Counted from the stretch's first letter, positions 47,282 to 59,696 are shown. The stretch is DNA of 64,000 nucleotides from Kuschelorhynchus macadamiae (GCA_030620095.1 JAUTXW010000108.1:124001-188000), one strand, 5' to 3'. Notes: generated by a model not told the origin, from the letters alone. Numbers and translations are program-made.

Positions 47282-49621
47282 CAGGGTGTCCCATTTTCGT
47301 AGGTTTTACGGGGTTTCCAGCTTATGAGTAGAGATAGAGAGATGCGGTTTTCGCGACACCGTGCTACTTTTCGATGAAACTAAAGAGGCCGCAAACAGAT
47401 TTGCCCTAACCATTTTAGTTTCCGTGCTACAGGGTGATTTTAAAAATTTGTCATTTTCGGACACCCCCTGTAACTCAGCTATCGTAAAATATATTTAAAA
47501 TGTTTCAACTGGTAATTATAGATTTTTTCACGTAGAATTCAGTGGCATACTCAGATTTTTGCTGAGAGTCATAAGTTTTTGACATATTGGCATAAGCTGC
47601 TATTTTTTAAATGGGACACCCTATATATTATTTTTTAATCTTATTCTTCATATCGAGAGCTTTTCAAAAACATACCATAAGTCATATTTATTTTCATAAA
47701 TAACATGAAAAAATGCATTTTTCTTTAAACGGATTTATGGCATAGCAGATCAATCGAAATAAGAGAAGGTGGCTGTGGTAGCCATGGCAACGCCAACAAA
47801 AATATGATCAGGCAGCCATTACTGCTGTCATTTTTGGCATTATTGCGTTTAAATTTTTCTTGACGTCTATTATAATTATTGTTTTTAATATGGCTCAGAA
47901 TCAAAAATTTGAATATTTTGAGAAATATGATATGAACGCGTGTTTTATATTGTCTAATGAAGATGCAGATCAGGCGGCAGAGCTTTATCTGAACAGGTTA
48001 GTTCTTTTTTATCTTCCTGCATTTTGACTTTATTGGTTCGCTTTATTTTATCTTAGATATCCCGAGAGAAGACAACCAGAAAAAAGAATTTTTCAAAAAA
48101 TTAAAAATAATCTTTGCCAATATGGATCTTTTAACAAGCCTCGATCGCGAACTTACAATAAAGACAACGAAGAATCTGAGGTCAACGTTTTAGCCCTCGT
48201 TCAGACAGCTCCTGAAACATCTTGCAGGAAAATAGACGAAGAGGCGGGTGTACCGAAAACCAAAGTGCAGAAAATTTTGAAAAAGCACAAATTCAAACCC
48301 TATAAATACAAACTTGTGCATCATCTGCATCCTGGTGATGCAGAGCGCAGATTGGAGTTCTGCAATTGGTTTATAAATATGAAGGCAGAAGATATCGATT
48401 TTGAAAAAAAGATTATTTGGTCAGACGAGGCACATTTTACTAGTTCAGGGATTTTAAATAGACACAACACGCGATTTTGGAGTCAAGAAAACAACCATGT
48501 TATTTTTCCTAGGGAGCGTCAGGGCAGATTTGGATTCAATGTCTCCTGTTTTATTTTCAACCGAAAAATAGTTTACCAAATATATGAAGGGAATCTGAAT
48601 TCGATTGGTTACGTGCGAATCCTAGAAGACGCATTAGGAATTTTGGATGATGTTCCCTTGGCTCAACTAAATAGGATTTATTTCCAGCAAGACGGAGCTC
48701 CGGCCCACAATGCCAGAATAAGTCAAAACTGGCTTAACGACCATTTTCCTGGAAGTTGGATAGGAACACACGGACCTGTTCGATGGCCACCACGATCCCC
48801 TGACCTCTCAGTTTTAAATTTCTTTTTGTGGGGTTATTTAGAAAACAAGGTTTATGTAAGGCGATACGAAAACTTAGAACAACTAAGAATGGCCACCGAA
48901 AACGCTTTTGCAGAGTTACAAAGACAGTCATTTACAATAGAAAATGCATTAAAAAGAATTTTTAAAGTTTGTCACACTTGTAGGACACATAATGGTCTAC
49001 AATTTGAACAATATTTGTAGTTTTAATGAAATTATAATTATTACCTTTTACCTACTTCCTAATTTTTTCTGATGCTGTTACTTTGTTATTTCGTTAATAA
49101 ATATTTGTTAACTTTTTCCATGGCTCCACAGCCACCTTCTCTTATTTCGATTGATCTGCTATGCCATAAATCCGTTTAAAGAAAAATGCATTTTTTCATG
49201 TTATTTATGAAAATAAATATGACTTATGGTATGTTTTTGAAAAGCTCTCGACACGAAGAATAAGATGAAAAAATAATATATAGGGTCTCCCATTTAAAAA
49301 ATAGTAGGTTATGCCACTATGTCAAAAACTATGACTCTCAGCAAAAATCTGAGTACGCCACTGAATTCTACGTGAAAAAATCTATAAATACCAGTTGAAA
49401 CATTTTAAATATATTTTACGATAGCTGAGTTACAGGGGGTGTCCGAAAATGACAAATTTTCAAAATCACCCTGTAGCACGGAAACTAAAATGGTTAGGGC
49501 AAATCTGTTTGCGGCCTCTTTAGTTTCATCGAAAAGTAGCACGGTGTCTCGAAAACCGCATCTCTCTATCTCTACTCATAAGCTGGAAACCCCGTAAAAC
49601 CTACGAAAATGGGACACCCTG
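47282..49621 (+). mobile_element. Mariner-like element, DD41D group, copy B
   Basis: Bordered by TA (47280-47281 and 49622-49623). The same roughly 500-bp inverted ends and layout as copy A, in the opposite orientation; 2340 bp. Differences from copy A are scattered substitutions and the 13-bp indel. Confidence 0.94.
47890..49020 (+). CDS. DD41D mariner-like transposase, copy B, catalytic Asp to Asn
   Basis: Exon 1 is 47890-47996 (MAQNQKFEYFEKYDMNACF). A 60-nt intron (47997-48056, GTTAGT...TCTTAG) contains an in-frame stop, so it must be spliced. Exon 2 is 48057-49020. Joined, the coding length is 1071 nt, 356 residues, with no internal stop. A helix-turn-helix-like segment (residues about 90-115) precedes the catalytic domain: WSDEAHF (Asp 1), FQQDGAPAHN (Asp 2), RWPPRSPDLSVLN (position 3). 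In copy A the third catalytic residue is Asp (GAT); here the codon at 48817-48819 is AAT, Asn. In DDE/D enzymes this loss would be expected to abolish strand transfer while DNA binding may persist. Also W to C and R to K changes in the N-terminal half compared with copy A. Confidence 0.92.
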
Positions 49622-49623
49622 TA

Positions 49624-51429
49624 CGTTATAGCACAATTACTTGGCCAAAAAATATCTTTTATGTGGTAATTAATCCTCCAACTCTTGTTTTGTAATATTG
49701 GGTGGCCAAAAAGTAGAAATATCCGTCAATTTTGGTACCACAACGTAACCAGATATATACTAGTAAGTATTGAGTTAAATTATAGTAAGAATAGCTGTTT
49801 AAAATGCCAAAATCTGACATTTTTAATCAATAGAAATCGAGGTCAGAATATGGTCAATAAGTAGGCATTTTTTCTTAAATGCCAGCTAAACATATTTTAG
49901 CAAGTATTTAAGTAATATTATAGTAATAATTGCTATACAAGAATGCCAGATTATAACATTTTAAGACAACAAAAATTGAGAGAAAAAGCTATAAGTTTTA
50001 TAATCATATTTTTGTTTCAAAATTAAACTAAAATTGGGTAGTTTTATTTCGCTTATTTTTTCTATAATAATGCGAAAAACGCCATTTACCTTTATAATCT
50101 ATAAAACTATACTACCTAACCTAACCAAACCAAAGTGAAGATTGATTTATAAAAAAGAAATATAATTTATTTACCATAGAAAATGCCTAATAAAAAGTTT
50201 AAATATTCTACTACATATTATAGAAAAAGAACACGCCGATTTGAGGTAATCGTCGTTTAATTTTGTTATGCTGGCTCCTGGGTCTTCAATTAGTCGTTTT
50301 TTAGCGAGTACTAAAGCCAAACCAAGTAGGTATTTTTATTGGTAAAATTTTTGTAAATATTACATTTTGCCTACATTTCAAAATTATTGCCTTTTGATAA
50401 ATATTTGCTTACAAATTGACCAATTTTAAGGAATATTTGCTTTTAAAAATAGCCCAAAACTTTTTATGATCCGCCATGATTGAAATTAAAATTAAACTAA
50501 TATCCTAGCAGCCATTACTTTAAAAAAACATATTCTTTCTACCTATAAAAACGTATTTTCATGCATGTTTTTTAGGTTATGAACTCTTTAATACATTTTC
50601 TTACAAAAATACATTTCCATCCATTTTCTTACAAAAAAAAAATTCAAGTCGAAATTTTTAGTTTCAAATAGGGGCATCTTAGATTTTTTTAACAGTACAA
50701 ATTCCTGCGCAAGTGTTCTTTGTCCCTACAAACCGGCAAATTCTTAAAATATTATACACAATAAGTCATAGTGTATTTCTACCTTGATTTGTTATCTTTG
50801 CGTTTCCTCTTGGCTCATAAATTCTTACACTCACTGGCTCTGTTAATACTATATCTACATAATCTGAAACAATTGATGATCTATCAGATAAATGAAGAAA
50901 AGTCAAAAAATGAGGAATTATTTAGCTAAATTTCGAAAAAAAAATGTTACTCAAATTTCGGCTAAAAAACAAGTCACAATTTAGTTAAAAAAAGCTGTAT
51001 TTCAAAGTAAAAAATTAGCTAATAACCTCAACAATAAAATCAACAAGTATAATTGGCAATTGGCCATTTTTATCCTATTATGGCCAAATTATTATTCCCC
51101 ACTTTATAATTAAAATTTCCGTCTTTATACTGTAATAGAATTGTTATTTTGGCTAGCAATTTTAGCTAATTTGCCAGGGAGATTATCCAATATCACAGCA
51201 TTTTAGCCCATATATAATTAAACCTGCTACTTGGGTTCTATCTCATTATTTCCGGAATGAAACCAATAAGCTTTATTTTTTTGAAGATTTTAGAAACGTA
51301 TCAAATTCGTTTGTCAAATTCTATCAAAAATTGCACAGTAAGGTTTCATAAATCACAGTGAAGAATATATTATGAAACATTTTCATGTTAAACAAGAGTA
51401 GCATACTATAAAAATATTATTCAATTATC
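49624..51429. other. No gene identified
   Basis: About 1.8 kb of AT-rich sequence with recurring short phrases (GGCCAAAAAGTAG, GGCCAAATTATT, TTAGCTAA). No protein frame above background and no terminal repeats found. Confidence 0.4.
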
Positions 51430-53230
51430 AACTACAACTTCCCTCGTAAAAGAAAAATACTGTAATCATGAAAAAATCTCTTGTTCTCTCAATTCCGTCG
51501 GTCTGTCTGTCTGCCTGTTCGCGGCGTAGCAAAAAAACCACTTACCTGATTGGCTTCAAATTGTGGTCAAAAATTAAGGGTCATATGGATATGACCTGGT
51601 AATATTTTGGTAAAAATCCAATATGTCGAAACAAAATGGCGACCTAGTGAAATGTTAAAAAAATTATTATTAAAAAACTAATCATCCAATTTATCTCAAA
51701 TTTTGCAAAATCATCAAGTATTATGTGGGAATCAACTGATAACATTTTGGCCCGAATCAAATATGGCGGAACAAAATGGCAGCTTAATAAACTATTTAAA
51801 AATTCAGCCTGAAAAACCTACTTAATGCATTGATTTCAAATTATGTGCCATAACTAATTGTGATATAGAGATCAACTAGTAAAATAGTGGTACTAATTCA
51901 AGATGGCTGAACAAAATGGCGGCCAAATAAAATAATTGTAATCGTGAAAAAATCATCCTCTCAGGTTTTACACAATGTATGTTTTCGCGCTAGATGCCAA
52001 AAGATATGTTTTATCAACTCGGTCGGTCCATCTGTCGGTCTGTCTATCTGTCTGACTGTAAGTTCGCGGCATAGTTTAAAGACTACTTACCCGATTGAGT
52101 TCAAATTATGGTCAAAAAGTAAAAGTCGTATGGGGATAACCTGGTAACATTTTGGAAAAATCCAATATGGCGAAACAAAATGGCGCCCTAGGGAAATGTT
52201 AAAAAAACTATTATTAGAAAACTACTCATCCAATTTATATCAAATTTTGCAAAAACATCAAGTATTATGTTGTAATCAACTAGTGTCATTTTGGTAAGAA
52301 TCTAAGATGGTGGAACAAAATGCCTGCTTAATAAAATATTTAAAAATTCGGCCTGAAAGACTGCTTAATGGTTTGATTTCAGATTGTGTTTCATACCTAA
52401 TTGTGGTACAGGGCTCAACTAAGAAAATTGTGGTACTACTTCAAGATGACCGAACAAAATGGCGGCCAAGTAAAATGTTTGTAATCGCGAAAACCCCCTC
52501 AGGTTTTTACATTTTTACGTTTTAGCGTTTCTAGATGTCAAAAAATATGCTTTTTCAATTCCGTTGGTCCGTCTTTCGGCATGTCTGTCAGTTCGCGGCA
52601 CAGCCCTAAGACTACTTACCCGATTGACTTCTAAATTAATTCTAATAAATAAAAAATTAAGGGTCATAGGGGGAAGACCTGGTAACATTTTGGTAAATAT
52701 CCAAAATGGCGAAACAAAATGGCGGCCTAATGAAAAAACTACAAATCCAATTTTGCATAAACATAAAGTATTCTCAATCAATTAGGTATATCAACTTGTA
52801 AAAGTTTGGTACGAATCCAAGATGGCGTAACAAAATGGAGGTATAACAAAGTATTTAAAAATTCAGCCTGAAAAACTACTTAATGGATTGATTTCAAATT
52901 GTGTGCCATAACTAATTGTGGTATAGGACACAACCAGGAAAACTGCGTTACTAATTCAAGGTGGCGGGACAAAATTGCGGCCAAATAAAATGTTTGAAAT
53001 CGTGAAAAAATCACCCTCTCTGGTTTTACATATCTTCATGTTTTAGTGTCCCTAGATGCCCAAAAACTTGTTTTATCAATTCAGTCGGTCCATTTGTCGG
53101 TCTGTCTGTCAGTTAGCGACATAGTTTAAATATTACTTACCCGATTGACTTCAAATTTTGACCAAAAATTAGGGGTCATATGGTGAAGATATGGTAAAAT
53201 CTAATACGCCGGAACAATGTTAAAAAAATG
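51430..53230 (+). repeat. Satellite array A, about four units of about 530 bp
   Basis: A direct repeat anchored on TCTGTC-rich phrases at about 51495, 52025, 52566 and 53086 (spacing about 520-541 bp). Each unit also holds GTTCGCGGC(G/A)(T/C)AG, CTTACCCGATTGA, GACCTGGTAACATTTTGG and AACAAAATGGCGGC. Units differ by many substitutions, so the array is old. Fragments in inverse orientation occur at 31 and 45 kb, and one near 59.9 kb. Confidence 0.88.
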
Positions 53231-53741
53231 TTGTTAGAGTGGTGTATTATTTGGGGTTAAGATTAAAACAAGTCTTTTTTTTAATTGTCGAAGTTTTTTA
53301 ACTTAATTGTTGCATCCTTGGGAGATAGATTCTATATCCTGCATGAAACCCATAATATCAGTCTTTACCTACTCCGTTGGTCCGCATATATTTCTTAGAT
53401 ATTATATTTCTAAATGGTTTTCGTTAACTCTTATTGTTATGTTATAGTGGTGTATTATTTGGGGTTAGAATCCAGTAAAAACAAAAGTATTTTTAAATAG
53501 TCGACGCTTCGCAACTTTATTGTTGCATCCTCAGGACACATATATATTCTATATCTTGCATGAACGCCAAATTCTGCAGATATTTACCAGATATTAAGTT
53601 TCTATGGTTTTCGTTAACGATACTCTTGTTGTTATGTTAGAATTGTATATTATTTGGGCTTAGGATTCAGTAAAGAAACAAAAGACTTTTTTAGATTTAC
53701 AACTTTATTGTTGCATCCTCAGGACATAGATATAGCTTCTA
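53231..53741 (+). repeat. Satellite array B, first block, about 205-bp units
   Basis: GTGTATTATTTGGG recurs at about 53242 and 53451, with a diverged unit at about 53647. Each unit also has TTTATTGTTGCATCCTCAGG and TTCTATATC(C/T)TGCATGAA. The third unit is cut at TTCTA by the mariner-like element and resumes at 56359. Confidence 0.85.
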
Positions 53742-56358
53742 CAGGGTGTCCCAATAGTGCGTTCTCGGTTGATATCTTGATAACGGATAGCGATATAAAA
53801 AAAGTTCAAATACAAAAGTTGTAGAACAATACGGGCTACATAACCTAAAGTTATTTTCATTTATACAGGGTGTCTCAAAAATCTGTAGCGAAGCAAAGTT
53901 GTGTTTTTTCTTATGAGACGCCCTATATATTTTTGCATATTTGGATTCTGCTCGTGATTCTACACATTTTTTATATAACATGTCCTATGTCTAAATCTGA
54001 TAGTTTTTCTAATATCCGCCATTTTGTAAAAAATTATGAATTGCAGTGCCTTTTTTCAAACGACGTGGGCCGTTGGCTTTTTGATATAGGATTATGAATT
54101 TTGGCAGGAACATTAATAATTAAGGAATTTTCTAATTATCGACCTAAAGACTTAGAACAGATATTTTACCAACTATTGTTAAATATTTACTATTTTGGCT
54201 ATTATAAAAGCGTAAGTAGTGTCAACATTTAGTTAGAACTTAATGTACGAAGATGCCTTAGACAATTCTAAAGTAAAAACAAATGAAAACGAGGAAAATG
54301 TTGTCATGGCGAAATGTCAAACTCTTGTATTTGTGTAGTAACGGTGTTCAAATTGATTCAAAATGAATTTTTCTGGAGACGAATTGATTAACATGATTTA
54401 TGTTTTGGGCGCAAGTGATCAAAATTGTTTTTTAGCAAGTAGAGTTTATGCGCAACGGTTTAGCAATGCCGAACGTCATCCTCATGAGGTATCATTTGTC
54501 AGACTCAAGGAACGATTTGAAAGAACTGGATGTGTCGATTACGAACAAAAATTGGAAAGGCAGAAAAGAGCCGCAAATGAAGAAACTGAATATCTTGTTA
54601 TGCAAACTTTAATTGAAAATCCTCATATTTCATGTTGCAGCAGTTAGAAAAGGAGAGAGGTGTTACTAAATCTACGGCAAATAGAATAATTAGAAAACAT
54701 AAATTTCACCCATACCATATTCAACTGGTACAAGAGCTGGATAAAGACGATTTCAATCGAAGACTTGAATTTTGTACTTGGACATTAGCAAAAAATAGAG
54801 AAGAACATGATTTTTTCAATAATATTTTATTTACTAACGAAGGTACATTTCATAAAAATGGATACGTCAACCGACATAATTTCCACTATTATAGTTCTGA
54901 AAACCCCAGATTTATTATCCCCTTGGATCACCAGCATAGATGGTCTCTTAATGTATGGGCTGGTATAATCGGTAACCGTATCACTGGACCTTATTTTTTC
55001 GAAAACAGCGTTAATAGAGACACTTTCTTAAATTTACTGCAAAACAGTTTGCAGGAGTGGATTGACGAATTACCTTTGAATCTAGTGAGGCGGATGTGCT
55101 CCGGCACATTTTAGCAGGCAGGTGAGGCAATTTTTAGACGCGGATTATGAAAATAAATGGATTGGTAGGGGAGGTCCAGTATCACGGCCGGCAGGGTCTC
55201 CGGACCTCACAAAACTAGATTTTTTCTTGTGGGGTTTTGTTAAATAGCAAGTTTACCAAACGCCACCCACTACCATAGAGAATATGAAAATGAAAATTAG
55301 AAATGCATGTACAAATATCAATGCCGCGATGCTGAATAGAGTTAACAATTCCTTTGTGAATCGGCTACAAGTGTGTGTTGAAAGAAATGGTGGTCATATT
55401 GAACATTTAATCAAGTGATTGTAGGACTTCTTTTTCTGATGTGTCTCTTTAATTAAAATATTTATTTGCCTTTTTACATAAAGAAAAATAGTAGACTGAA
55501 TTTTTAATTTTGCATTTTTTACTGTGTTTTAATGTACAGGGTGATTCACCAAGATTTGCCACCACCCTTAATTCCTTTATTTTTAATAACAGAGAAAAAG
55601 TTGAAATACAAAAGTGTCCCTCGGATATCAACTTTGTTATTTTAAATGGAACACCTTGTATATTATTACATTTTTGGAGTCCTCGGAAAATTCTATAAAT
55701 TCGATAATAAAGCAAATTCTAAGGCGATTGTCATTGAAAACCAAATAATAAATACAAAAATGTCAAAATCTCGGAAACTATGACAAATAGGTATAGGACA
55801 TATTTATAACGAAAGATAGGGTTTTGGGTCACGAATAGTCTAAAATATTAAAATACTATACATTCCATTAAAAAAAAATGAAGATATGATGTTTTTAACT
55901 TTTTTAATTTCTCCTACTTATCTAGGACCCCCCGTACAACGCCGACAAATTTTGTTCACGTTGAAAGTCAACCCATACTTTTGTTAATGTTCCTGCCAAA
56001 AATCATAACCCTATATCAAAAAGCCAACGGCCCACGTCGTTTGAAAAAAGGCACTGTAATTCATAATTTTTTACAAAATGTCGGATATTAGAAAAACTAT
56101 CAGATTTAGACATAGGACATGTTATATAAAAAAATGTGTAGAATCATGAGCAGAATATAAATATGTAAAAATATACAGTGTCCCATAATAAAAAAACACA
56201 ACTTTGCTTCGCTACAGATTTTTGAGACACCCTGTATAAATTAAAATAATTTTAGGTTATGTAGCCCGTATTGTTCTACAACTTTTGCCTTTGAACCTTT
56301 TTTATATCGCTATCCGTTATCAAGATATCAACCGAGAACGCACTATTGGGACACCCTG
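53742..56358 (+). mobile_element. Mariner-like element, fourth family, inside satellite B
   Basis: Ends CAGGGTGTCCCAATAGTGCG and its complement, bordered by TA (53740-53741, 56359-56360). Inverted arms of about 370 bp (53742-54116, 55986-56358). Removing the element and one TA restores CTTCTATATCCTGC, as in intact satellite units, which confirms the boundaries. Confidence 0.93.
54363..55418 (+). pseudogene. Mariner-like transposase, fourth family
   Basis: Start MNFSGDELINMIYVLG. HTH region: YLVMQTLIENPHIS, then a frameshift at about 54634 into QLEKERGVTKSTANRIIRKH. Catalytic domain: FTNEGTFHKNGYVNRHN, where the first Asp is expected at the N of TNE, SENPRF, VWAGIIGNRITGPYF, NSLQEWIDELPL. At 55095 the sequence runs straight from RRMC into the codons after FQQDGA (CTCCGGCACATTTTAGC), so the second catalytic Asp is deleted and the frame shifts. 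SPDLTKLDFFLWGFVK with the third Asp survives near 55205, then an in-frame stop (TAG about 55246) and QVYQTPPTT to the stop at 55418. Two of three catalytic Asp are gone. Confidence 0.85.
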
Positions 56359-56570
56359 TATATCCTGCATGAAACCCATATTATCAGTCTTCACCTACTA
56401 CATTGGGCCGTAGATATTTTCCAGATATTAAGTTTCAAAATGGTTTTCGTTAACGGTCCTCTGGTTTTTATGTTAGAGTGGTGTATTATTTGGGCTTAGG
56501 ATCCAGTAAAAAAAACAAAAGTCTTTTCTTTAAATTGTCGACGTATCGCAACTTTATTATTGCATTCTTA
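56359..56570 (+). repeat. Satellite array B, second block
   Basis: Resumes with TATATCCTGCATGAAACCCA, continues one unit (GTGTATTATTTGGGCTTAGG) and breaks at TGCATTCTTA, where the Harbinger element is inserted. Confidence 0.85.
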
Positions 56571-56885
56571 AGCCGGGTCCAGACTATGTAACAAAACACG
56601 TTAATTAACAAAGTTTTGTAACTTGTTAGAGAAATTCAAGTAAAAAAGTTATAAAACACAATGTTATACAACAATTTTCTTGCTATATAACATGTTTTAT
56701 GTTATCCATTAGGTGTCGGTAAAGATCAAAGAAAGTTATAAAACTTTGTGTTATAACACGCCGCGACTTGTCCATACTTGTGTTAATAAACATTTACTGC
56801 AGCACCAGCGGCCGGCGGCGTTTGAATTTAGTATTGCCAGAACTGCCGCTTTGCACACTCTGGTTTTTCTTATTTTTTTTACGCG

Positions 56886-59046
56886 ATGGAATGGTCAAAA
56901 GAACTTACCACTCATTTGATTGAGTTATTTCGTGAGCATCGAGTATTATGGGATCCTACCTTCATGGATTTCAAAAACAGAAATAAAAAACATGACGCAT
57001 GGACTGAACTAGGTGCAGAATTGAAAACAAATCCAAGTGAAGTTGAAAAAAAAATGCGTATGCTTATTGGGCAGTTCCAACGGGAGTTGAAAAAAGGAAG
57101 GAGTGGCGATGGAGCTGATGCTCCGTATAAAACAAAATGGATTTTTTTTTAAATGCTTTTATTTTTAAAAGACAAAAATGAGCCACGACATTCTACTGAA
57201 GATGGTATATCTCCCGAACCAGATACTCAAGATGCTAGTGAAAACAAAACAGCACAGGTAAGTAGTACCATCACGATAAAATATAACTGGTACACGTCCT
57301 GGTCTATTAGTTAATTTTTTATGTTAATTTTACGTCAAACGATGATCTTTAGGTTAGGTTGATAGTTCTTCTTTATTATTTATCAACAACGTCAAGCTGA
57401 CAGCTGATCAAATCAATAAATCAAAACAATAAATTAATTATTGGCGAAAATAATCAATCGATGTTATTGTTTATTGTCACTGTCAAATTTTTAATATCTG
57501 AAAATGTTAGGTTATGTTGAAATAATAGTCTAGGAGATTTAATAGAGTATTTCTTGTATCAGTTTATATTGATCGTGATAGTACCTTACATTTTAAATTA
57601 GTAACCAATTTGAAGTCAGTAATTATTCTGCCACGGCACTTTTCCCTCCTCACTGGTAAAGAATAAAGAAAATTCTTCTCGTATTTCCTTGCCTAGTACA
57701 CTGGGTTTTCTAGGAATCCTTTTGAGTCTTAACAAAGTACCATTTGGTTGACCTTCGACTCTCCATGTACCGGGTATTAGTTCCCCGGTAGACGTGTCTT
57801 CTGAATCAAAAGTACCTGATGGACAGTAGGATGAAGTTGACTGACCTTTCCTAAGAAAATTGTGGAGATAACAGCATACTAAAACTATCTTTTCTACTCT
57901 TTCGGGCTCAAGAAGCATTGGTTTTCGTAAAACCCTGAATACGACAGATAAAATTCCAAATGAATTTTCGACTACACGCCTAGCTCTACTATGTCTGTAA
58001 TTGTAAATTCGTCCCTGTGAACCTTTCTGTTGAGTGCCTGGGAAGGGAGTCATAATATGCGGTTGCAAAGCAAATGCCTCATCACCTAGAAATACGAACG
58101 GTGAAGGTGATGTTCTTCCTGGTAATACTTTCATTGGTGGGAGATTCAAGGAAGACGTTTCAAGTAACTGTTTAAATGTAGTGTTAGCATATACTCCGCC
58201 GTCAGACAAACGTCCTTGTCAACCTACATTTACATAGGTAAAACAATAGTTAGCGTCAACTATTGCTAAAAGCACTATGCTAAAAAATCCCTTGTAGTTG
58301 AAATAATCGCTTCCAGTGTTCATTGGAGCTTGTAAACATATGTGTTTTCCATCCATACTACCACAACAGTGAGGGTAATTCCACTTCTGGTTAAAATCTT
58401 CTGCAATCTGTAGCCATGCTTCTTGACATTCAGGCACCTAAAAAAATGATTTACCGGTTTTTTTTTGTTGTAGGAAGAAGAGCAGAGTCACATCAAGAAG
58501 TGCAAGGTGATACAGAAAAATGTCAAGAAAAAACTGTAATAAAAACCATTGCACGTGTTCCTATCACAAAAGGTACCAAGAGAAGAGTGTTAGATACAAA
58601 ATCTGAAGAAGCTTACGCGGTAATGAAACAACTATCGAGTAACATAAAAAAACGAGATGACTTCGATGTGTACGGTGAATATGTAGCAGGGATCTTGCGG
58701 AATCTCAAAAGCAAGTCGGTTCTAGCCTTCGCGAAATACGAAATAAATAATGCTCTCTACCGAGCGGAGATAGCAGACATACCTTCAAATACACCTGAGC
58801 CATCCACTACTCCGGCGTCCGAAACACCTGCATCTACTCTACTTTCACCAACTACAACAGACACTGAGGATCAATCATATAATAGACCTGGGTTATCTAC
58901 CATGCCGTCCGCTATGAATATAATATATCAAACAGATACTGCCGTCCGCACCAATTCAAACAGACACTGAGACTCAATCATACGCAGGCGCAGAAGACAT
59001 GAGTCAGAATGAATTAAACTTTACACAAATGCTTCTGAATTTATAA
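56886..59046 (+). pseudogene. Harbinger MADF/BESS (Myb-like) accessory protein
   Basis: In Harbinger elements this partner binds the ends and brings in the transposase. Exon 1 (56886-57257) has a MADF-like domain: MEWSKELTTHLIELFREHRV, LWDPTFMDFKNRNKKHDAWT and YKTKWIFF. An in-frame TAA (57150-57152) breaks it; the frame goes on to EPDTQDASENKTAQ and the donor CAG/GTAAGT. Exon 2 starts after TTGTTGTAG at 58474, with RVPITKGTKRRVLDTKSEEA, a BESS-like helix (VYGEYVAGILRNLKSKSVLA) and a Thr/Ser/Pro-rich tail. The plain splice is out of phase, so a small indel or another acceptor (for example at 58488) is implied. A second shift near 58960 leads to NFTQMLLNL and a stop at 59046. A polyadenylation signal AATAAA lies near 59081. 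Transposase exon 2 sits in its intron. Confidence 0.85.
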
Positions 59047-59575
59047 ATGTCCTAATTTTTTTTTATTTGTAACTGAATGAATAAAGAGGTTTGGAAAAAC
59101 TCTATGTACTTACTTTGATTTTGTCGCTTAAACAGTCGATGAGAGCGTCGCACACCTCTGGCACAATATTCGAAATACTCTGCTTAGAAAATTTGAATAA
59201 ATAGCTTAAACTTTGGTAGGAATCTCCACTTGCTAAGAATCTCAACGTAACCGCCAATCTTTCTCTTACTGGTATTGCATCTCGAAATATTGTGTCTTTT
59301 TTGCTTATTTTATGGCCAATTTTATTTATAAGGTATTCGAAATCAGAACTTGCCATCCTTAAAAAGTTTTTAAAACTACCATCACATTTAATGTCTCCTG
59401 TCAATGGGTTTATGTCATCCATTGCTAGATCCTTTAAAAGAGTTGTTCCTCTACATGTTCCTCGAGCTCTTAACGATGGCCGTACCCAAAATCTTCGTTT
59501 AGACTTTACTCGTCGTCTACATAAAATCACGCAAGCTGCTGCTGCCAAAATTACATCTTCTACGTTTGAGGTCAT
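57616..59575 (-). pseudogene. Harbinger DDE transposase, one nonsense codon
   Basis: Exon 1 (59575-59114, 154 codons): MTSNVEDVIL, DINPLTGDIKCDGSFKNFLR, RERLAVTLRFLASGDSYQSL and FKFSKQSISNIVPEVCDAL (HTH-like). The donor AAA/GTAAGT and acceptor TTTTTAG/GTG bound a 676-nt intron (59113-58438) and join in phase (DKIK-VPECQEAW). Exon 2 (58437-57616) has GSMDGKHI (Asp 1), LGDEAF (Asp 2) and RRVVENSFG (Glu), all intact. The only lesion seen is TGA at 58221-58219 in VNVG-stop-QGRLSDGG, where related enzymes usually have Cys, a one-base change from TGT or TGC. The product would be 427 residues. The accessory-gene exon 58474-59046 lies within its intron on the other strand. Confidence 0.9.
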
Positions 59576-59696
59576 TTTAAATACTACAACTGCCACTGCT
59601 TCCAGTATTCCAGTAAGTTATGAAACAAAGCTAATCAACAAATTTGTTGTATAACTTGTTATTTAACGTGTTTTGTTACATAGTTTGGACCCGGCT

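Larger units (their letters stand above)
56571..59696. mobile_element. PIF/Harbinger element with two interlocked genes
   Basis: Ends AGCCGGGTCCAGACTATGTA and, reversed, AGCCGGGTCCAAACTATGTA. Flanks TTA (56568-56570) and TCA (59697-59699) fit a 3-bp duplication; intact satellite units read TCA at this place. It encodes a MADF/Myb-like protein (plus) and a DDE transposase (minus), the standard Harbinger pair. The genes are antiparallel and interleaved. Length 3126 bp. Confidence 0.92.

Noticed and set aside
55534..55700. TACAGGGTGATTCACC as the start of another nested element
   Set aside because: No inverse partner was found before the right arm of the enclosing element; it may be an internal motif or a dead end fragment.
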